A stretch of DNA of 64,000 nucleotides from an uncultured Pseudomonadales bacterium (GTDB taxonomy: Bacteria; Pseudomonadota; Gammaproteobacteria; Pseudomonadales; Cellvibrionaceae): NCBI GenBank assembly GCA_947489425.1, contig CANLDL010000004.1, positions 62,001 to 126,000 of the forward strand. The letters are read 5' to 3'. The notes below the pieces were generated by a model that did no database searches, was not told the DNA's origin, and saw nothing but the letters and a program-made list of their open reading frames with translations. Each line of letters starts with the position of its first letter. The first letter of the stretch is position 1. This document shows positions 27,579 through 35,633 of the stretch, in pieces. The translations under genes were made by a program, and so were the position numbers.

Positions 27579-27971
27579 ATGTCAGCAACACAATATTATG
27601 GAACGGGTCGTCGTAAAACCTCGACAGCACGCGTATTTATTACCAAAGGTACTGGTGCAATTACGATTAATGGTCGTTCGCTAGATGAGTACTTTGGTCG
27701 TGAAGTTGCGCGTATGATCGTACGTCAACCACTTGAATTGCTTGATTCAGTAGAGCAGTTTGACATTAATGCGACTGTTAAAGGCGGTGGTAGTTTTGGT
27801 CAAGCCGGTGCTATTCGTCATGGTTTAACTCGTGCATTGATGCAATATGATGAAGTTAATCGTCAGCCTTTACGTGCTGCGGGTTATGTAACTCGTGATG
27901 CTCGTGAAGTAGAGCGTAAGAAAGTGGGTCTACGTAAAGCACGTAAGAAGCCACAATTCTCAAAACGTTAA
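27579..27971 (+). CDS. rpsI: 30S ribosomal protein S9
   Basis: The 130-residue product contains [34 protein letters not shown] and the basic C-terminal tail [14 protein letters not shown] that reaches the P-site tRNA. Length and sequence are typical. It is translated from the rplM message; a strong terminator follows at 28013-28048. Confidence 0.98.
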   Translation: MSATQYYGTGRRKTSTARVFITKGTGAITINGRSLDEYFGREVARMIVRQPLELLDSVEQFDINATVKGGGSFGQAGAIRHGLTRALMQYDEVNRQPLRAAGYVTRDAREVERKKVGLRKARKKPQFSKR

Positions 27972-28012
27972 TATTTGGTCATTTTGCAAGGTTTTCTGCA
28001 AAGTGTACAAAG

Positions 28013-28048
28013 AATGCTCAGTTTGCTTGTCATCTGAGCATTTTTTTT
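28013..28048 (+). terminator. Rho-independent terminator of rplM-rpsI
   Basis: AATGCTCAG and CTGAGCATT form a nine-bp stem with a twelve-base loop, ending in eight T. It lies 40 bp after the rpsI stop and ends the ribosomal operon before the cytochrome bc1 genes. Confidence 0.85.
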
Positions 28049-28239
28049 GCAATTCTTTTATGCTTAAGCTTATAAAGCAGACTATCCTTGTAAGGGTGTA
28101 GTGGTTTCATATAATATGGCAGCCTTTTAGGGTAAACCATTCTGTTAGCCACTAACGATAATATAAAACGGCAGAATATCAGTTTTACAGGTAAAAATTT
28201 CTTTTAGATCCACATTACAGATGATGGGAGAGTAGCGTC

Positions 28240-28842
28240 ATGAGTGATGGCGAAGTAGTAGTCAATCAAAGCCGACGTCGTTTTTTAACGGCTGCAACAT
28301 CCGTTGTGGGTGCAGCAGGTGCCGTTGGTGTAGCAATTCCGTTTGTTGGGTCTTGGAATCCAAGCGCAAAGGCAAAAGCTGCGGGTGCGCCGGTGAGAAT
28401 TAATCTGGCATCCATTCAGGAAGGTCAGATGATCACAGAAGAGTGGCGAGGTAAGCCGGTTTTCATTATCCGCCGTACAGAAGAGGCTCTTGCAGGCCTA
28501 GAAAAGGTTGCGGGTGACGTCAGCGATCCAGACTCTCAAAACAAGCAGCAGCCAGATTATGCTCAAAATGGTACGCGTTCTCGCCGTCCAGAGTTTATGA
28601 TTATGCTAGGTGTTTGTACCCATTTAGGCTGTGCTCCTCAGTTTAGACCCGATGTTGGTGCCAAAGATCTTGGTGGTGATGCTTGGCAAGGTGGCTTCTT
28701 TTGCCCGTGTCATGGTTCTAAGTTCGATTTAGCGGGACGCGTTTATAAATCGGTCCCTGCACCAGTAAATCTTGAGGTTCCACCACATATGTATGAGTCA
28801 GATACCGTCATTGTGGTTGGTCTTGATGAGGAGAACTCATAA
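28240..28842 (+). CDS. petA: ubiquinol-cytochrome c reductase Rieske iron-sulfur subunit
   Basis: The 200-residue product has an N-terminal SRRRFLTAATSVVGAAGAVG Tat-like anchor helix. The 2Fe-2S cluster ligands are CTHLGC (residues 126-131) and CPCHGS (155-160). It transfers electrons from ubiquinol to cytochrome c1 at the periplasmic side of complex III. GGGAG precedes the ATG. Its stop overlaps the start of the cytochrome b/c1 gene by one base (TAATG), so the two are translationally coupled. Confidence 0.96.
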   Translation: MSDGEVVVNQSRRRFLTAATSVVGAAGAVGVAIPFVGSWNPSAKAKAAGAPVRINLASIQEGQMITEEWRGKPVFIIRRTEEALAGLEKVAGDVSDPDSQNKQQPDYAQNGTRSRRPEFMIMLGVCTHLGCAPQFRPDVGAKDLGGDAWQGGFFCPCHGSKFDLAGRVYKSVPAPVNLEVPPHMYESDTVIVVGLDEENS

Positions 28843-31067
28843 TGAATTTTTTAGCAAATTTATGGGGATGGGTTGATGAAAGATTACCTGTGCAACGCGC
28901 ATGGGATACCCATATGGGCAACTACTATGCCCCTAAAAACTTTAACTTTTGGTACTTTTTTGGTGTGTTTTCACTACTAGTACTGGTTAACCAAATACTT
29001 ACCGGTATTTGGTTGGTGATGATCTATGTACCAACAGCCGAAGAAGCCTTTGCATCGGTAGAGTACTGTATGCGTGATGTCGCTCACTGCGATATTATCC
29101 GCTTAATGCATGCCGTTGGTGCATCTGCATTCTTTATTGTCGTATACCTTCATATGTTCCGCGGCTTGCTTTATGGTTCCTATAAAGCGCCTCGCGAGCT
29201 TGTATGGATATTCGGTATGGTCATCTACGTAGCACTTATGGCTGAGGCCTTCTTGGGGTATGTATTACCTTGGGGACAAATGTCATACTGGGGTGCTCAG
29301 GTTATTGTATCTCTATTTGGTGCTATCCCATACGTTGGTGAAGACCTAGTACAGTGGATTCGTGGTGACTTTCTTATCTCCGAGATCACACTTAACCGCT
29401 TCTTTGCGCTGCACGTTGTGGCTATTCCTCTAGTGTTAATTGCCTTGGTAGTTATGCATATTTTGGCGCTACATGAAGTGGGCTCAAATAATCCAGATGG
29501 CGTAGACATTAAAAAGAATAAAGATGCCAATGGTAAGCCCGTTGATGGTATTCCGTTCCATCCTTTCTACTCTGTACACGACCTTGTGGGTATTTCAGCG
29601 TTCTTGATTGCTTTCTGTACGGTTATTTTTTACTTCCCTGAAATGGGCGGTTACTTCTTGGAGTACGCAAACTTTGAAGAGGCGAATAATCTGAAAACAC
29701 CTGAGCATATCGCTCCTGTATGGTACTTTACCCCGTTCTATGCGATCTTGCGCGCAGTAACCATTGACCTTGGTGGTGTATTTACCGCTAAGTTCTTAGG
29801 TTTCTTGGCGATGATTGGCGCTATTGTTATCTTGTTCCTATTGCCTTGGTTAGATAAAAGCCCTGTAAGATCAATCCGCTACAAAGGCTGGTTGCCAAAA
29901 ATCATGCTACTTTTATTTGCGGCTATGTTTGTGGTGTTGGGTTACTTAGGAGTTAAGGCGCCTACCGATGGTAGAACAGTACTTGCACAGCTAGGTACAT
30001 TATTCTATTTCGTGTTCTTTATTACGATGCCGATCTGGACAAATCCAGGTAACCCTAAGGTGAAGTCGATTCTTAACTGGATCATCTGTGTTGTCTTAGG
30101 TGTTGGGCTTATCATGATATCGCTATCGATCCTTGATAAAGACGTGCCTCTTTTTGTAAGGGCGTTTGGTTTGGCACTTGCGGCATTAACCATATTGCTA
30201 CCGATGCTAACGGCTAAGGATTCCGTGAGTCCAGAACCCGAGCGCCTGCAAATGAAAGGCCTGCCACGTGGCTTGGTTTTATTAGGCTTCTTGTTCTTTG
30301 CAGTTATGACTGTTGCGCCTATTAAAGCGGTTGCTGCCGGTGGTGCATTTGCTTGTGGTGAGATCCCTTGCGATGAGTTTCATGCAGATACCAAAAATAA
30401 GCCATCGCTACAACGCGGTGCGCAGTTATTTGTAAACTACTGCATGGGTTGTCATTCTGCTAAGTTCTCTCGCTATGAGCGCGTTGCAACAGACCTTGGT
30501 ATTCCCAACGATCTAATGATGGAGAACCTTGTGTTTTCTGATCAAAAGATTGGTGATTTGATGACCATTGCGATGAGTAAAAAGCAATCTAAAGGCTGGT
30601 TTGGTGCAACACCACCAGATCTAACTTTAGTTGCTCGTGCCCGTAAGCCAGAGTGGTTGTACACGTATTTGCGTAACTTCTATAAAGATGAGTCTCGACC
30701 TTTAGGAGTTAACAATCGTGTATTTCCAAATGTCGGTATGCCGCACGTTATGTTAGAGCTACAAGGCTTGCTTGAATGTGGCCCTGGCCCATTGCTAGAT
30801 GGTCACGGTAAAGTGGTACGTAATGACCTTGGTGAAGCTAAGCAAAACGAGCATTGTGGCGGTTTAATAGAGAGTGATGTTAAAGGCTCTATGGACCAAG
30901 CAGAGTTTGATGGCGCAATTTATGACTTAGTTAACTTTTTAGAATACATTGGTGATCCCACAGCAGACGATCGACGACATATTGGTGTGTTCGTGCTGTT
31001 GTTCTTGTTAGTGCTACTTGTACTTACTATTCTCCTAAACCGAGAATACTGGAAGGGGCTTCACTAA
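28842..31067 (+). CDS. fused cytochrome b / cytochrome c1 of the bc1 complex
   Basis: One uninterrupted 741-codon frame. Residues ~1-400 are cytochrome b (heme-helix segments RLMHAVGASAFFIVVYLHMFR and RFFALHVVAIPLVLIALVVMH, Qo-site PVWYF), followed by further helices. An internal signal-like helix (GLVLLGFLFFAVMTVAPIKAVAAG, about 474-497) leads into cytochrome c1 with heme motif CMGCH (534-538), a methionine-containing GMPHVML segment and the terminal anchor VLLFLLVLLVLTILL. Fused bc1 genes are known from Bradyrhizobium (fbcH), where the polyprotein is cleaved after export of the c1 part; the same is inferred here. No stop codon or ribosome site separates the halves. Confidence 0.93.
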   Translation: MNFLANLWGWVDERLPVQRAWDTHMGNYYAPKNFNFWYFFGVFSLLVLVNQILTGIWLVMIYVPTAEEAFASVEYCMRDVAHCDIIRLMHAVGASAFFIVVYLHMFRGLLYGSYKAPRELVWIFGMVIYVALMAEAFLGYVLPWGQMSYWGAQVIVSLFGAIPYVGEDLVQWIRGDFLISEITLNRFFALHVVAIPLVLIALVVMHILALHEVGSNNPDGVDIKKNKDANGKPVDGIPFHPFYSVHDLVGISAFLIAFCTVIFYFPEMGGYFLEYANFEEANNLKTPEHIAPVWYFTPFYAILRAVTIDLGGVFTAKFLGFLAMIGAIVILFLLPWLDKSPVRSIRYKGWLPKIMLLLFAAMFVVLGYLGVKAPTDGRTVLAQLGTLFYFVFFITMPIWTNPGNPKVKSILNWIICVVLGVGLIMISLSILDKDVPLFVRAFGLALAALTILLPMLTAKDSVSPEPERLQMKGLPRGLVLLGFLFFAVMTVAPIKAVAAGGAFACGEIPCDEFHADTKNKPSLQRGAQLFVNYCMGCHSAKFSRYERVATDLGIPNDLMMENLVFSDQKIGDLMTIAMSKKQSKGWFGATPPDLTLVARARKPEWLYTYLRNFYKDESRPLGVNNRVFPNVGMPHVMLELQGLLECGPGPLLDGHGKVVRNDLGEAKQNEHCGGLIESDVKGSMDQAEFDGAIYDLVNFLEYIGDPTADDRRHIGVFVLLFLLVLLVLTILLNREYWKGLH

Positions 31068-31079
31068 TCCTGTTTAGTG

Positions 31080-31103
31080 TTGGCGGTTGATATTAACCGC
31101 CAA
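31080..31103 (+). terminator. hairpin after cytochrome b/c1 gene
   Basis: TTGGCGGTT and AACCGCCAA form a perfect nine-bp stem with loop GATATT. There is no U-run, so termination may be weak and allow read-through to sspA. A second inverted repeat, GGGCAGC...GCTGCCC, follows at about 31138-31165. Confidence 0.45.
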
Positions 31104-31209
31104 ACAATCACTAACTGTTTTATGGTAAAATTCTACTGGGCAGCTTTATGAGTTAATGCTGCCCATTTCTATATATAATCTTTGATAAATTAAATACCGA
31201 GGTGGATCA

Positions 31210-31842
31210 ATGGGTGTCGTTACTAAACGATCGTCAATGACATATTTTTCTGATGGCCGTGACCATTATAGTCATCGCGTAAGAATTGTATTAGCAGAAA
31301 AAGGTGTCACTGTTGATTTAATCGATGTTGATCCTAATGATATGCCTGAGGAAGTGTCAGAAATGACACCTTATAATACCTTGCCGGCATTACTTGATAG
31401 AGATTTAGTGTTATATGAATCTAAGGTGATGATGGAATATCTTGATGAGCGTTTTCCTCATCCACCTTTATTGCCAGTTTATCCGGTTGCGCGTGCGCAG
31501 AGCCGTTTATGGATGTACCGCATAGAGAAAGATTGGTCACCGTTAGTTGACGTTATTGTTGCTAATAAAAATAAAGATGCCGTTGCTAAAGCAGCCAAAG
31601 AATTAAAAGACGGTTTGCTAACGGTTGCTCCTATCTTTGCAGAAAAGCCCTTTTTTATGAGTGATGAATTTACATTGGTTGATTGTTGCTTGGCCCCAGT
31701 GTTATGGCGCCTACAAGAGTTTGGCATCGACATCCCATCTACTCGCCAAACAAAACCTTTGTTAGAGTATATGGAGCTTTTATTTAAGCGCGAATCCTTT
31801 GTTGAAAGCTTAACTGAATACGAAAAAGAAATGCGCTCTTAA
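31210..31842 (+). CDS. sspA: stringent starvation protein A
   Basis: The 210-residue GST-fold protein contains MTYFSDGRDHYSHRVRIVLAEKG, PYNTLPALLDRDLVLYES and a C-terminal helical domain with FTLVDCCLAPVLWRL. SspA binds RNA polymerase and alters transcription under acid and starvation stress. It is followed by sspB 71 bp later, and both follow the bc1 genes as in most gammaproteobacteria. Confidence 0.95.
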   Translation: MGVVTKRSSMTYFSDGRDHYSHRVRIVLAEKGVTVDLIDVDPNDMPEEVSEMTPYNTLPALLDRDLVLYESKVMMEYLDERFPHPPLLPVYPVARAQSRLWMYRIEKDWSPLVDVIVANKNKDAVAKAAKELKDGLLTVAPIFAEKPFFMSDEFTLVDCCLAPVLWRLQEFGIDIPSTRQTKPLLEYMELLFKRESFVESLTEYEKEMRS

Positions 31843-31913
31843 AGAATTATTTAGCAATAGGCATTAACTGCACGATTAAAAGCACGTAGTTAGCATGCTT
31901 GAGATAAAATATT

Positions 31914-32324
31914 ATGGCAATGACGTCAAGTCGTCCTTATCTGATCAAAGCACTATACGAGTGGATTGTAGATAATCAATGTACTCCCTATGTATTGGTT
32001 AATGCCTTAGCTGATAATGTCAGCGTGCCTCAGGATTATGTTAATCCTGATGGCCAAGTTGTATTGAATATCTCACCCTCTGCAGTGATGGAATTTTCTT
32101 TGGAGAACAGTAGTCTGAGCTTTCGTGCTCGCTTTGGTGGTGTTCCTACAGAGATATTTGTTCCTTGTAGTGCAGTAATGGGTATTTATGCCAAAGAAAA
32201 CCAGCAAGGTATGGTCTTTGAGCCAGACTCAGAGCCCGATGACACCCCGCCACCAAGCCCGCCCTCAGGCAACAAAAAAAATGGTTCTTCTCAAACTAGG
32301 CCTAGTTTGAAAGTCGTTAAATAG
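31914..32324 (+). CDS. sspB: ClpXP adaptor SspB
   Basis: The 136-residue product has an N-terminal ssrA-tag-binding domain (SSRPYLIKALYEWIVDN, CTPYVLVNA, FGGVPTEIFVPCSAVMGIYA), then a flexible acidic/Pro-rich linker and the C-terminal ClpX-binding motif RPSLKVVK. It delivers ssrA-tagged proteins to ClpXP. The full domain layout is conserved. Confidence 0.95.
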   Translation: MAMTSSRPYLIKALYEWIVDNQCTPYVLVNALADNVSVPQDYVNPDGQVVLNISPSAVMEFSLENSSLSFRARFGGVPTEIFVPCSAVMGIYAKENQQGMVFEPDSEPDDTPPPSPPSGNKKNGSSQTRPSLKVVK

Positions 32325-32529
32325 TAATCTAGACTATTATTCTAAGGGATAAATAGACAGCTACACTTGTCTCAATTTTAGCAATAGCTAAGATTATTTA
32401 TAGTTATCTGCTTTAAAAGCCTTCATTTCTTCCGTCTAAGGAGTATAGTTAAGGCGTATAGCAGTGCATTAAGTAAATCTCTTAACTAAAAATACAATAA
32501 TAATTCAACACAGATAGTGAGGCTAAAGA

Positions 32530-33147
32530 ATGGCATTTCTAGAACACACGCTAGGTATTATGTTGCACCCCGACAGCGAATGGAAAGCAATACGAGGTGA
32601 AAGACACTCGTTCAAGCAAGTTTTTATCAGCCACGTTCCTTTTCTTGCGCTAATCCCGGCAATTTCCTTTTTTATTGGTGTTACCCAAGTGGGTTGGTCC
32701 TTTGGCTCCGGTGACCCTGTCAAATTGACAGTGGCAAGTGCCATCCAGCTGTGCGGTCTTGCCTATGTTGCTTTATTGTTAGGTGTTTATATTCTTGGTG
32801 AATTTATTAATTGGATGGCTCGAACCTATGGTGTTAAAGACTCAGAAGAGCGCCGCCACTATGAAGGAACAGCGTTAGCTGTTTATGTGACAACGCCCGT
32901 CTTTTTAGTGGGTATCTTTGGTCTTTACCCTCATTTATGGCTAAACGTAACTGCAATGGGTATTGCTGGTGCTTATGCTGTCTACCTTGTTTACGAAGGT
33001 ATTCCTATCTTAATGAATATATCAAAAGAGCGTGGTTTTATGTATGCAAGCTCAATCGTTACCATCGGGCTTGTTATGATGGTTATCGTTATTGTTAGCT
33101 CCGTCATTATGTGGAATATTGGTATCGGCCCCGTTTATACGAGCTAA
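32530..33147 (+). CDS. YIP1-family integral membrane protein
   Basis: The 205-residue product has five predicted helices. The soluble N-terminus LGIMLHPDSEWKAIRGERHS is characteristic of bacterial Yip1/DUF1282 proteins, as are EGTALAVYVTTPVFLVGIF and LVYEGIPILMNI. The function is unknown; homologues are often found in envelope-related loci. It is monocistronic, between sspB and tRNA-Arg. Confidence 0.85.
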   Translation: MAFLEHTLGIMLHPDSEWKAIRGERHSFKQVFISHVPFLALIPAISFFIGVTQVGWSFGSGDPVKLTVASAIQLCGLAYVALLLGVYILGEFINWMARTYGVKDSEERRHYEGTALAVYVTTPVFLVGIFGLYPHLWLNVTAMGIAGAYAVYLVYEGIPILMNISKERGFMYASSIVTIGLVMMVIVIVSSVIMWNIGIGPVYTS

Positions 33148-33255
33148 ATAATAGTCAGTATTTCGGTAAATATACTTGTAATAAGCTTATTACTGTAGAA
33201 TTTGTAAGTATCTCGAAGGTTTGAATAATTATTAGGGCAATAGTCAAAAATCCAC

Positions 33256-33284
33256 TTGACGCTTGCCCTTCAAATCTCTAACAT
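33256..33284 (+). promoter_or_regulatory. sigma-70 promoter of tRNA-Arg
   Basis: TTGACG (33256-33261) and TAACAT (33279-33284) are separated by exactly 17 bp. The predicted start, near 33291, is only a few bases before the mature tRNA, and a GC-rich discriminator (ACGCGCC) follows, as in stable-RNA promoters. Confidence 0.65.
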
Positions 33285-33297
33285 ACGCGCCTCTTAC

Positions 33298-33374
33298 GCA
33301 CTCGTAGCTCAGCTGGATAGAGTACTCGGCTACGAACCGAGCGGTCGGAGGTTCGAATCCTCCCGAGTGCGCCA
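33298..33374 (+). tRNA. tRNA-Arg(ACG)
   Basis: A 77-nt cloverleaf: acceptor GCACTCG/CGAGTGC with encoded CCA, D-arm AGCTCAGCTGGATAGAGT, anticodon stem CTCGG/CCGAG with loop CTACGAA (anticodon ACG, read as ICG after deamination), T-arm GGAGG TTCGAAT CCTCC. A promoter lies just upstream and a terminator just downstream. Its 3' end is duplicated 269 bp further on. Confidence 0.97.
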
Positions 33375-33381
33375 TACAAAG

Positions 33382-33408
33382 AAACCCGACCTAGTGTCGG
33401 GTTTTTTT
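33382..33408 (+). terminator. Rho-independent terminator of tRNA-Arg
   Basis: AAACCCGAC and GTCGGGTTT pair around CTAGT, followed by a T-run. The hairpin is repeated at about 33651-33675 as part of the tRNA 3'-end duplication. Confidence 0.88.
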
Positions 33409-33486
33409 ATGGGCGCTCGGGTGGGTGAGGCCGTTCATGCGCATCCTTGCGCTCACGGCATTCGTGCATCCCTGCACATCAGCCTC

Positions 33487-33620
33487 CTTAGGTTCGACTA
33501 AATCGTCAGGCAGATTAAAAGAGCAATGCTCCTGCAAAATCTGCATTCACGCCGTCCATGGCGTTCGAACGATTTAGCACAGCCGAAGGCTGCCTGTAGG
33601 GCGAGACACGAGAGGTGTCG
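33487..33620. repeat. multi-hairpin intergenic element
   Basis: CTAAATCGT (about 33497) pairs with ACGATTTAG (about 33569). Between and after them are further small inverted repeats: CAGATT/AATCTG, CGCC/GGCG, AGCC-GAA-GGCT and GACAC/GTGTC. No coding frame is evident. The dense nested pairing resembles a REP/MITE-like non-coding repeat lodged between the tRNA and its duplicated 3' end. Confidence 0.4.
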
Positions 33621-33624
33621 AGTA

Positions 33625-33675
33625 AATCCTCCCGAGTGCGCCATACAGAAAAACCCGACCTAGTGTCGGGTTTTT
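33625..33675 (+). repeat. direct repeat of the tRNA-Arg 3' end and its terminator
   Basis: A 23-bp exact copy of the tRNA 3' end and trailing bases (33356-33378) recurs at 33625-33647, again followed by the AAACCCGAC/GTCGGGTTT hairpin. Downstream of both copies there is also related sequence ending CATCCCTGCACATCA and CCTCCTTA, so about 100 bp of flank was duplicated as well. It looks either like an attachment-site duplication from an integrated element or like the remains of a tandem tRNA repeat. Confidence 0.7.
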
Positions 33676-33959
33676 CTGTATCGTACTTTGGATGGATGAG
33701 GCCGCTATTGTGTATCCCTGCGACTTAGACATCCCTGCACATCAACCTCCTTAAAACGTTCATGTTTTTTATAAAAATCCACTGTAGTTAATTTAATAGT
33801 CTGAGCGCGCTCACCTTCTTCACTTGTGTTAATTAAATCAAATGCTTATAAAAACGGTTGGGTGGATAATACGCAAAGTGCCGGTGACAAAGAGAGCCGA
33901 CTCTTTTTGCCACCAGAAGATTTTTGTAAAAAAGTAAAACTTTATGATTAGAATCAAAG

Positions 33960-34016
33960 TGTTAACATGGATACATTAATAATGTATAAAACATAGAAAG
34001 CGCGCCGGCGTTATAT
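33960..34016 (+). repeat. attC-like site A (weak)
   Basis: It runs from TGTTAAC (33960-33966) to CCGGCGTTATAT, ending 34016, four bases before the ATG of the next gene. Only the right end (GCGTTA) is a fair match to the integron consensus, and arm pairing is poor. It is listed because the spacing to the start codon repeats at the following cassettes. Confidence 0.3.
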
Positions 34017-34020
34017 ACAA

Positions 34021-34485
34021 ATGTTAGCGATCAATACTATGAATGTTGAACTAATACAATTTACAGAAGAAGTAGAATCGCTTTTGGTCAGTGAAAACTT
34101 ACCTGTTTCTGATCTGTCGGCATCTTACAATACCAAATTATTTGGTATTAAAGTAGATAATCAAATCGTTGGGGTGGTTGGTTTAGAGCAAGAAGAAACT
34201 ATAGGTTTACTTCGCTCTCTTGCTGTAATTTCAAATATGAGAAATAAAGGTTATGGCAAGCAATTAATAAATCATGCTGAAACATGGGCTTCTGAAAACG
34301 GCATTAGCCGGCTATATTTACTTACCACAACAGCGACTAAATATTTTTTGAGAATTGGGTTTAAAAAGATATCTAGAAATAACGCTCCGTCGTTTATCAT
34401 TAATACACCCCAGTTTTCAAATTTGTGTCCATCTTCAGCAGAATTTATGTGCAAAAATGTATCGCTAACAAGGCCATCAATCTGA
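34021..34485 (+). CDS. ArsN2-like GNAT acetyltransferase
   Basis: The roughly 154-residue GNAT protein has acetyl-CoA loop RNKGYGKQLI. The family-specific blocks GLLRSLAV, LYLLTTTATKYF and NAPSFIINTPQFSNLCPSSAEFM match the arsenic-resistance acetyltransferase ArsN2 in order. ArsN2 genes usually sit in ars operons; none is present here. The gene instead looks like a single cassette between attC-like ends. An alternative ATG lies at 34039. Substrate activity is untested; it could be a general GNAT of this subgroup. Confidence 0.72.
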   Translation: MLAINTMNVELIQFTEEVESLLVSENLPVSDLSASYNTKLFGIKVDNQIVGVVGLEQEETIGLLRSLAVISNMRNKGYGKQLINHAETWASENGISRLYLLTTTATKYFLRIGFKKISRNNAPSFIINTPQFSNLCPSSAEFMCKNVSLTRPSI

Positions 34486-34653
34486 CGGCTTTTCCGTTTT
34501 TTGTTTTTGTGCTTGAATAGCACAACACTTACGACTACAAAGCCGCAGCTTATGGCGGCGTTATTAGTCCAATCGAGGCTGCTATGCAAATACGAAAGAA
34601 AGGAATCCGATATAGGGCCATGGTGGCAGTGCCCTATGCGGCTGTGCCGCTCG

Positions 34654-34699
34654 GATAACCTACGCGTTGCTTTGGGTTGCCCGTGTCACGGCGTTAGAT
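34654..34699 (+). repeat. attC-like site B
   Basis: The right end GGCGTTAGAT contains GTTAGAT, a perfect match to the integron R' consensus GTTRRRY and identical to the end of the aadA-type attC. The left end GATAAC is weaker. The 170 bp before it (34486-34653) also hold an ATAGGGC/GCCCTAT hairpin and another GCGGCGTTATT at about 34555. The following gene starts 17 bp later. Confidence 0.4.
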
Positions 34700-34715
34700 G
34701 TACAGAGAATACTGA

Positions 34716-35190
34716 GTGAGCAGTCTAAGTAAAGATGTAAAATTAGTTCTTAAGAGCCAGGGTTGGAGTGAAGAGCGAGATATTTCAAGTTCTCTAGAAT
34801 TTGTACAAGAAAAGAAACTGTTTCCTATTTCCAAAAAAGTAATCTCTAACTTTGGACATCTAAAAGTTAAAGACCAAGGTCAACATTATAATGAATGTAT
34901 ATACTTTGATGTTGATGATTCACTCCCTTCGAAAAACTTAAGAGCTAATGTATATGGTTATGAAAAATTTGGCATGTCAGGTCTTGAAGAATAATGTGAT
35001 TGGAATGAGTTTGAAGATATTGAATTAACTAAGGTAGCTGAAGCATATTGGTGAAAAATGTTGTCGTGTTGGATTTCTTGAGGAATACGTAGGATTCGAG
35101 ATCTATGTTATAAAGTCAGGTGGAGTTTATTTAGCACACTCAGAAATTCCTGAAAGAGTCGCAGATTCATTTGATGACTATTTTGAATAG
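34716..35190 (+). pseudogene. broken SUKH-3-like immunity protein gene
   Basis: Starting at GTG 34716, the frame reads LKSQGWSEERDISSSLEF and VISNFGHLKVKDQG, ending GLEE-TAA at 34994. The same frame continues after the stop with WNEFEDIELTKVAEAYW to a TGA. A one-base shift then gives CCRVGFLEEYVGFEIYVI and DSFDDYFE to 35190. The joined product has the expected SUKH-3 layout (GW..R.., .FGG-like strand, late VG.....I.... .G). SUKH proteins neutralise contact-dependent or polymorphic toxins. One nonsense codon and one frameshift make it a pseudogene. Confidence 0.7.
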
Positions 35191-35218
35191 CCAGATAAAA
35201 GGTCCATTTAATGAAAAC

Positions 35219-35296
35219 ACCTAACAAGTACATTAAAAATGCCCCACTGCATTACGCTAGACTAGCTAAAGCTAGCCTTTTATGTGGGCGCTAAGT
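35219..35296 (+). repeat. attC-like site C (best match)
   Basis: The left end ACCTAAC is a perfect RYYYAAC. The right end is GCTAAGT (one mismatch to GTTRRRY). Inner boxes also pair: ACATTAAAA on the left with TTTTATGT on the right, and a GCTAG/CTAGC centre follows. The total is 78 bp, in the normal attC range. The next start codon (35301) is four bases beyond the right end, as in integron cassettes. Confidence 0.55.
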
Positions 35297-35300
35297 TTAT

Positions 35301-35591
35301 ATGGAATGTCCAAAGTGTAAAAATAATATTAATCCTTTGCTTTTATTTAGAGTCACAAGGTGGACTGATATTGTTTGTTCGAGATGTACATCTAGGTTGA
35401 ATAGAGAGCTTAATGGTCAATTTTGGCTTATGAATATATTGGGCTCAATATTTTCATTTATTTTACTTATACCATTTTTAATCTTTGGAGTATTTTGGGG
35501 GTTCTTAGTTTCAATTGTTTTGTTATTTATGTTCTTATATCTAGATGCTAAAACAACCCGTTTGGTATTATCGAAGCATAATAAAACTTAA
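35301..35591 (+). CDS. zinc-ribbon, two-helix membrane protein
   Basis: The 96-residue product has CPKC and CSRC pairs (residues 3-6 and about 27-30) forming a zinc ribbon. Two transmembrane helices follow (FWLMNILGSIFSFILLIPF and FGVFWGFLVSIVLLFMFL) and a short basic tail. The family resembles cxxc-type membrane zinc-ribbon proteins of unknown role that are common in gene cassettes. The start codon immediately follows attC-like site C and the stop precedes site D, a compact cassette. Confidence 0.65.
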   Translation: MECPKCKNNINPLLLFRVTRWTDIVCSRCTSRLNRELNGQFWLMNILGSIFSFILLIPFLIFGVFWGFLVSIVLLFMFLYLDAKTTRLVLSKHNKT

Positions 35592-35631
35592 CAAGTGCCA
35601 TTTTTGTAAGCTACTGTGCTAGGCGTTAACT
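35586..35631 (+). repeat. attC-like site D
   Basis: The left end ACTTAAC matches RYYYAAC exactly and is followed by AAG as in site C. The right end GGCGTTAACT matches GTTRRRY with one mismatch. The two ends pair at six of seven positions. At 46 bp it is shorter than typical attC sites. It overlaps the stop of the zinc-ribbon gene and ends three bases before the next ATG. Confidence 0.45.
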
Positions 35632-35633
35632 GT

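Noticed and set aside
33256..33501. Plus-strand open frame of 81 codons across the tRNA-Arg gene
   Set aside because: It covers the whole tRNA and its terminator, has no ribosome site, and its codons follow tRNA structure; it is not a gene.
33356..33675. A CRISPR-like interpretation of the repeated 23-bp tRNA segment
   Set aside because: There are only two copies, spaced 269 bp apart, both explained by the tRNA 3' end; there are no cas genes.
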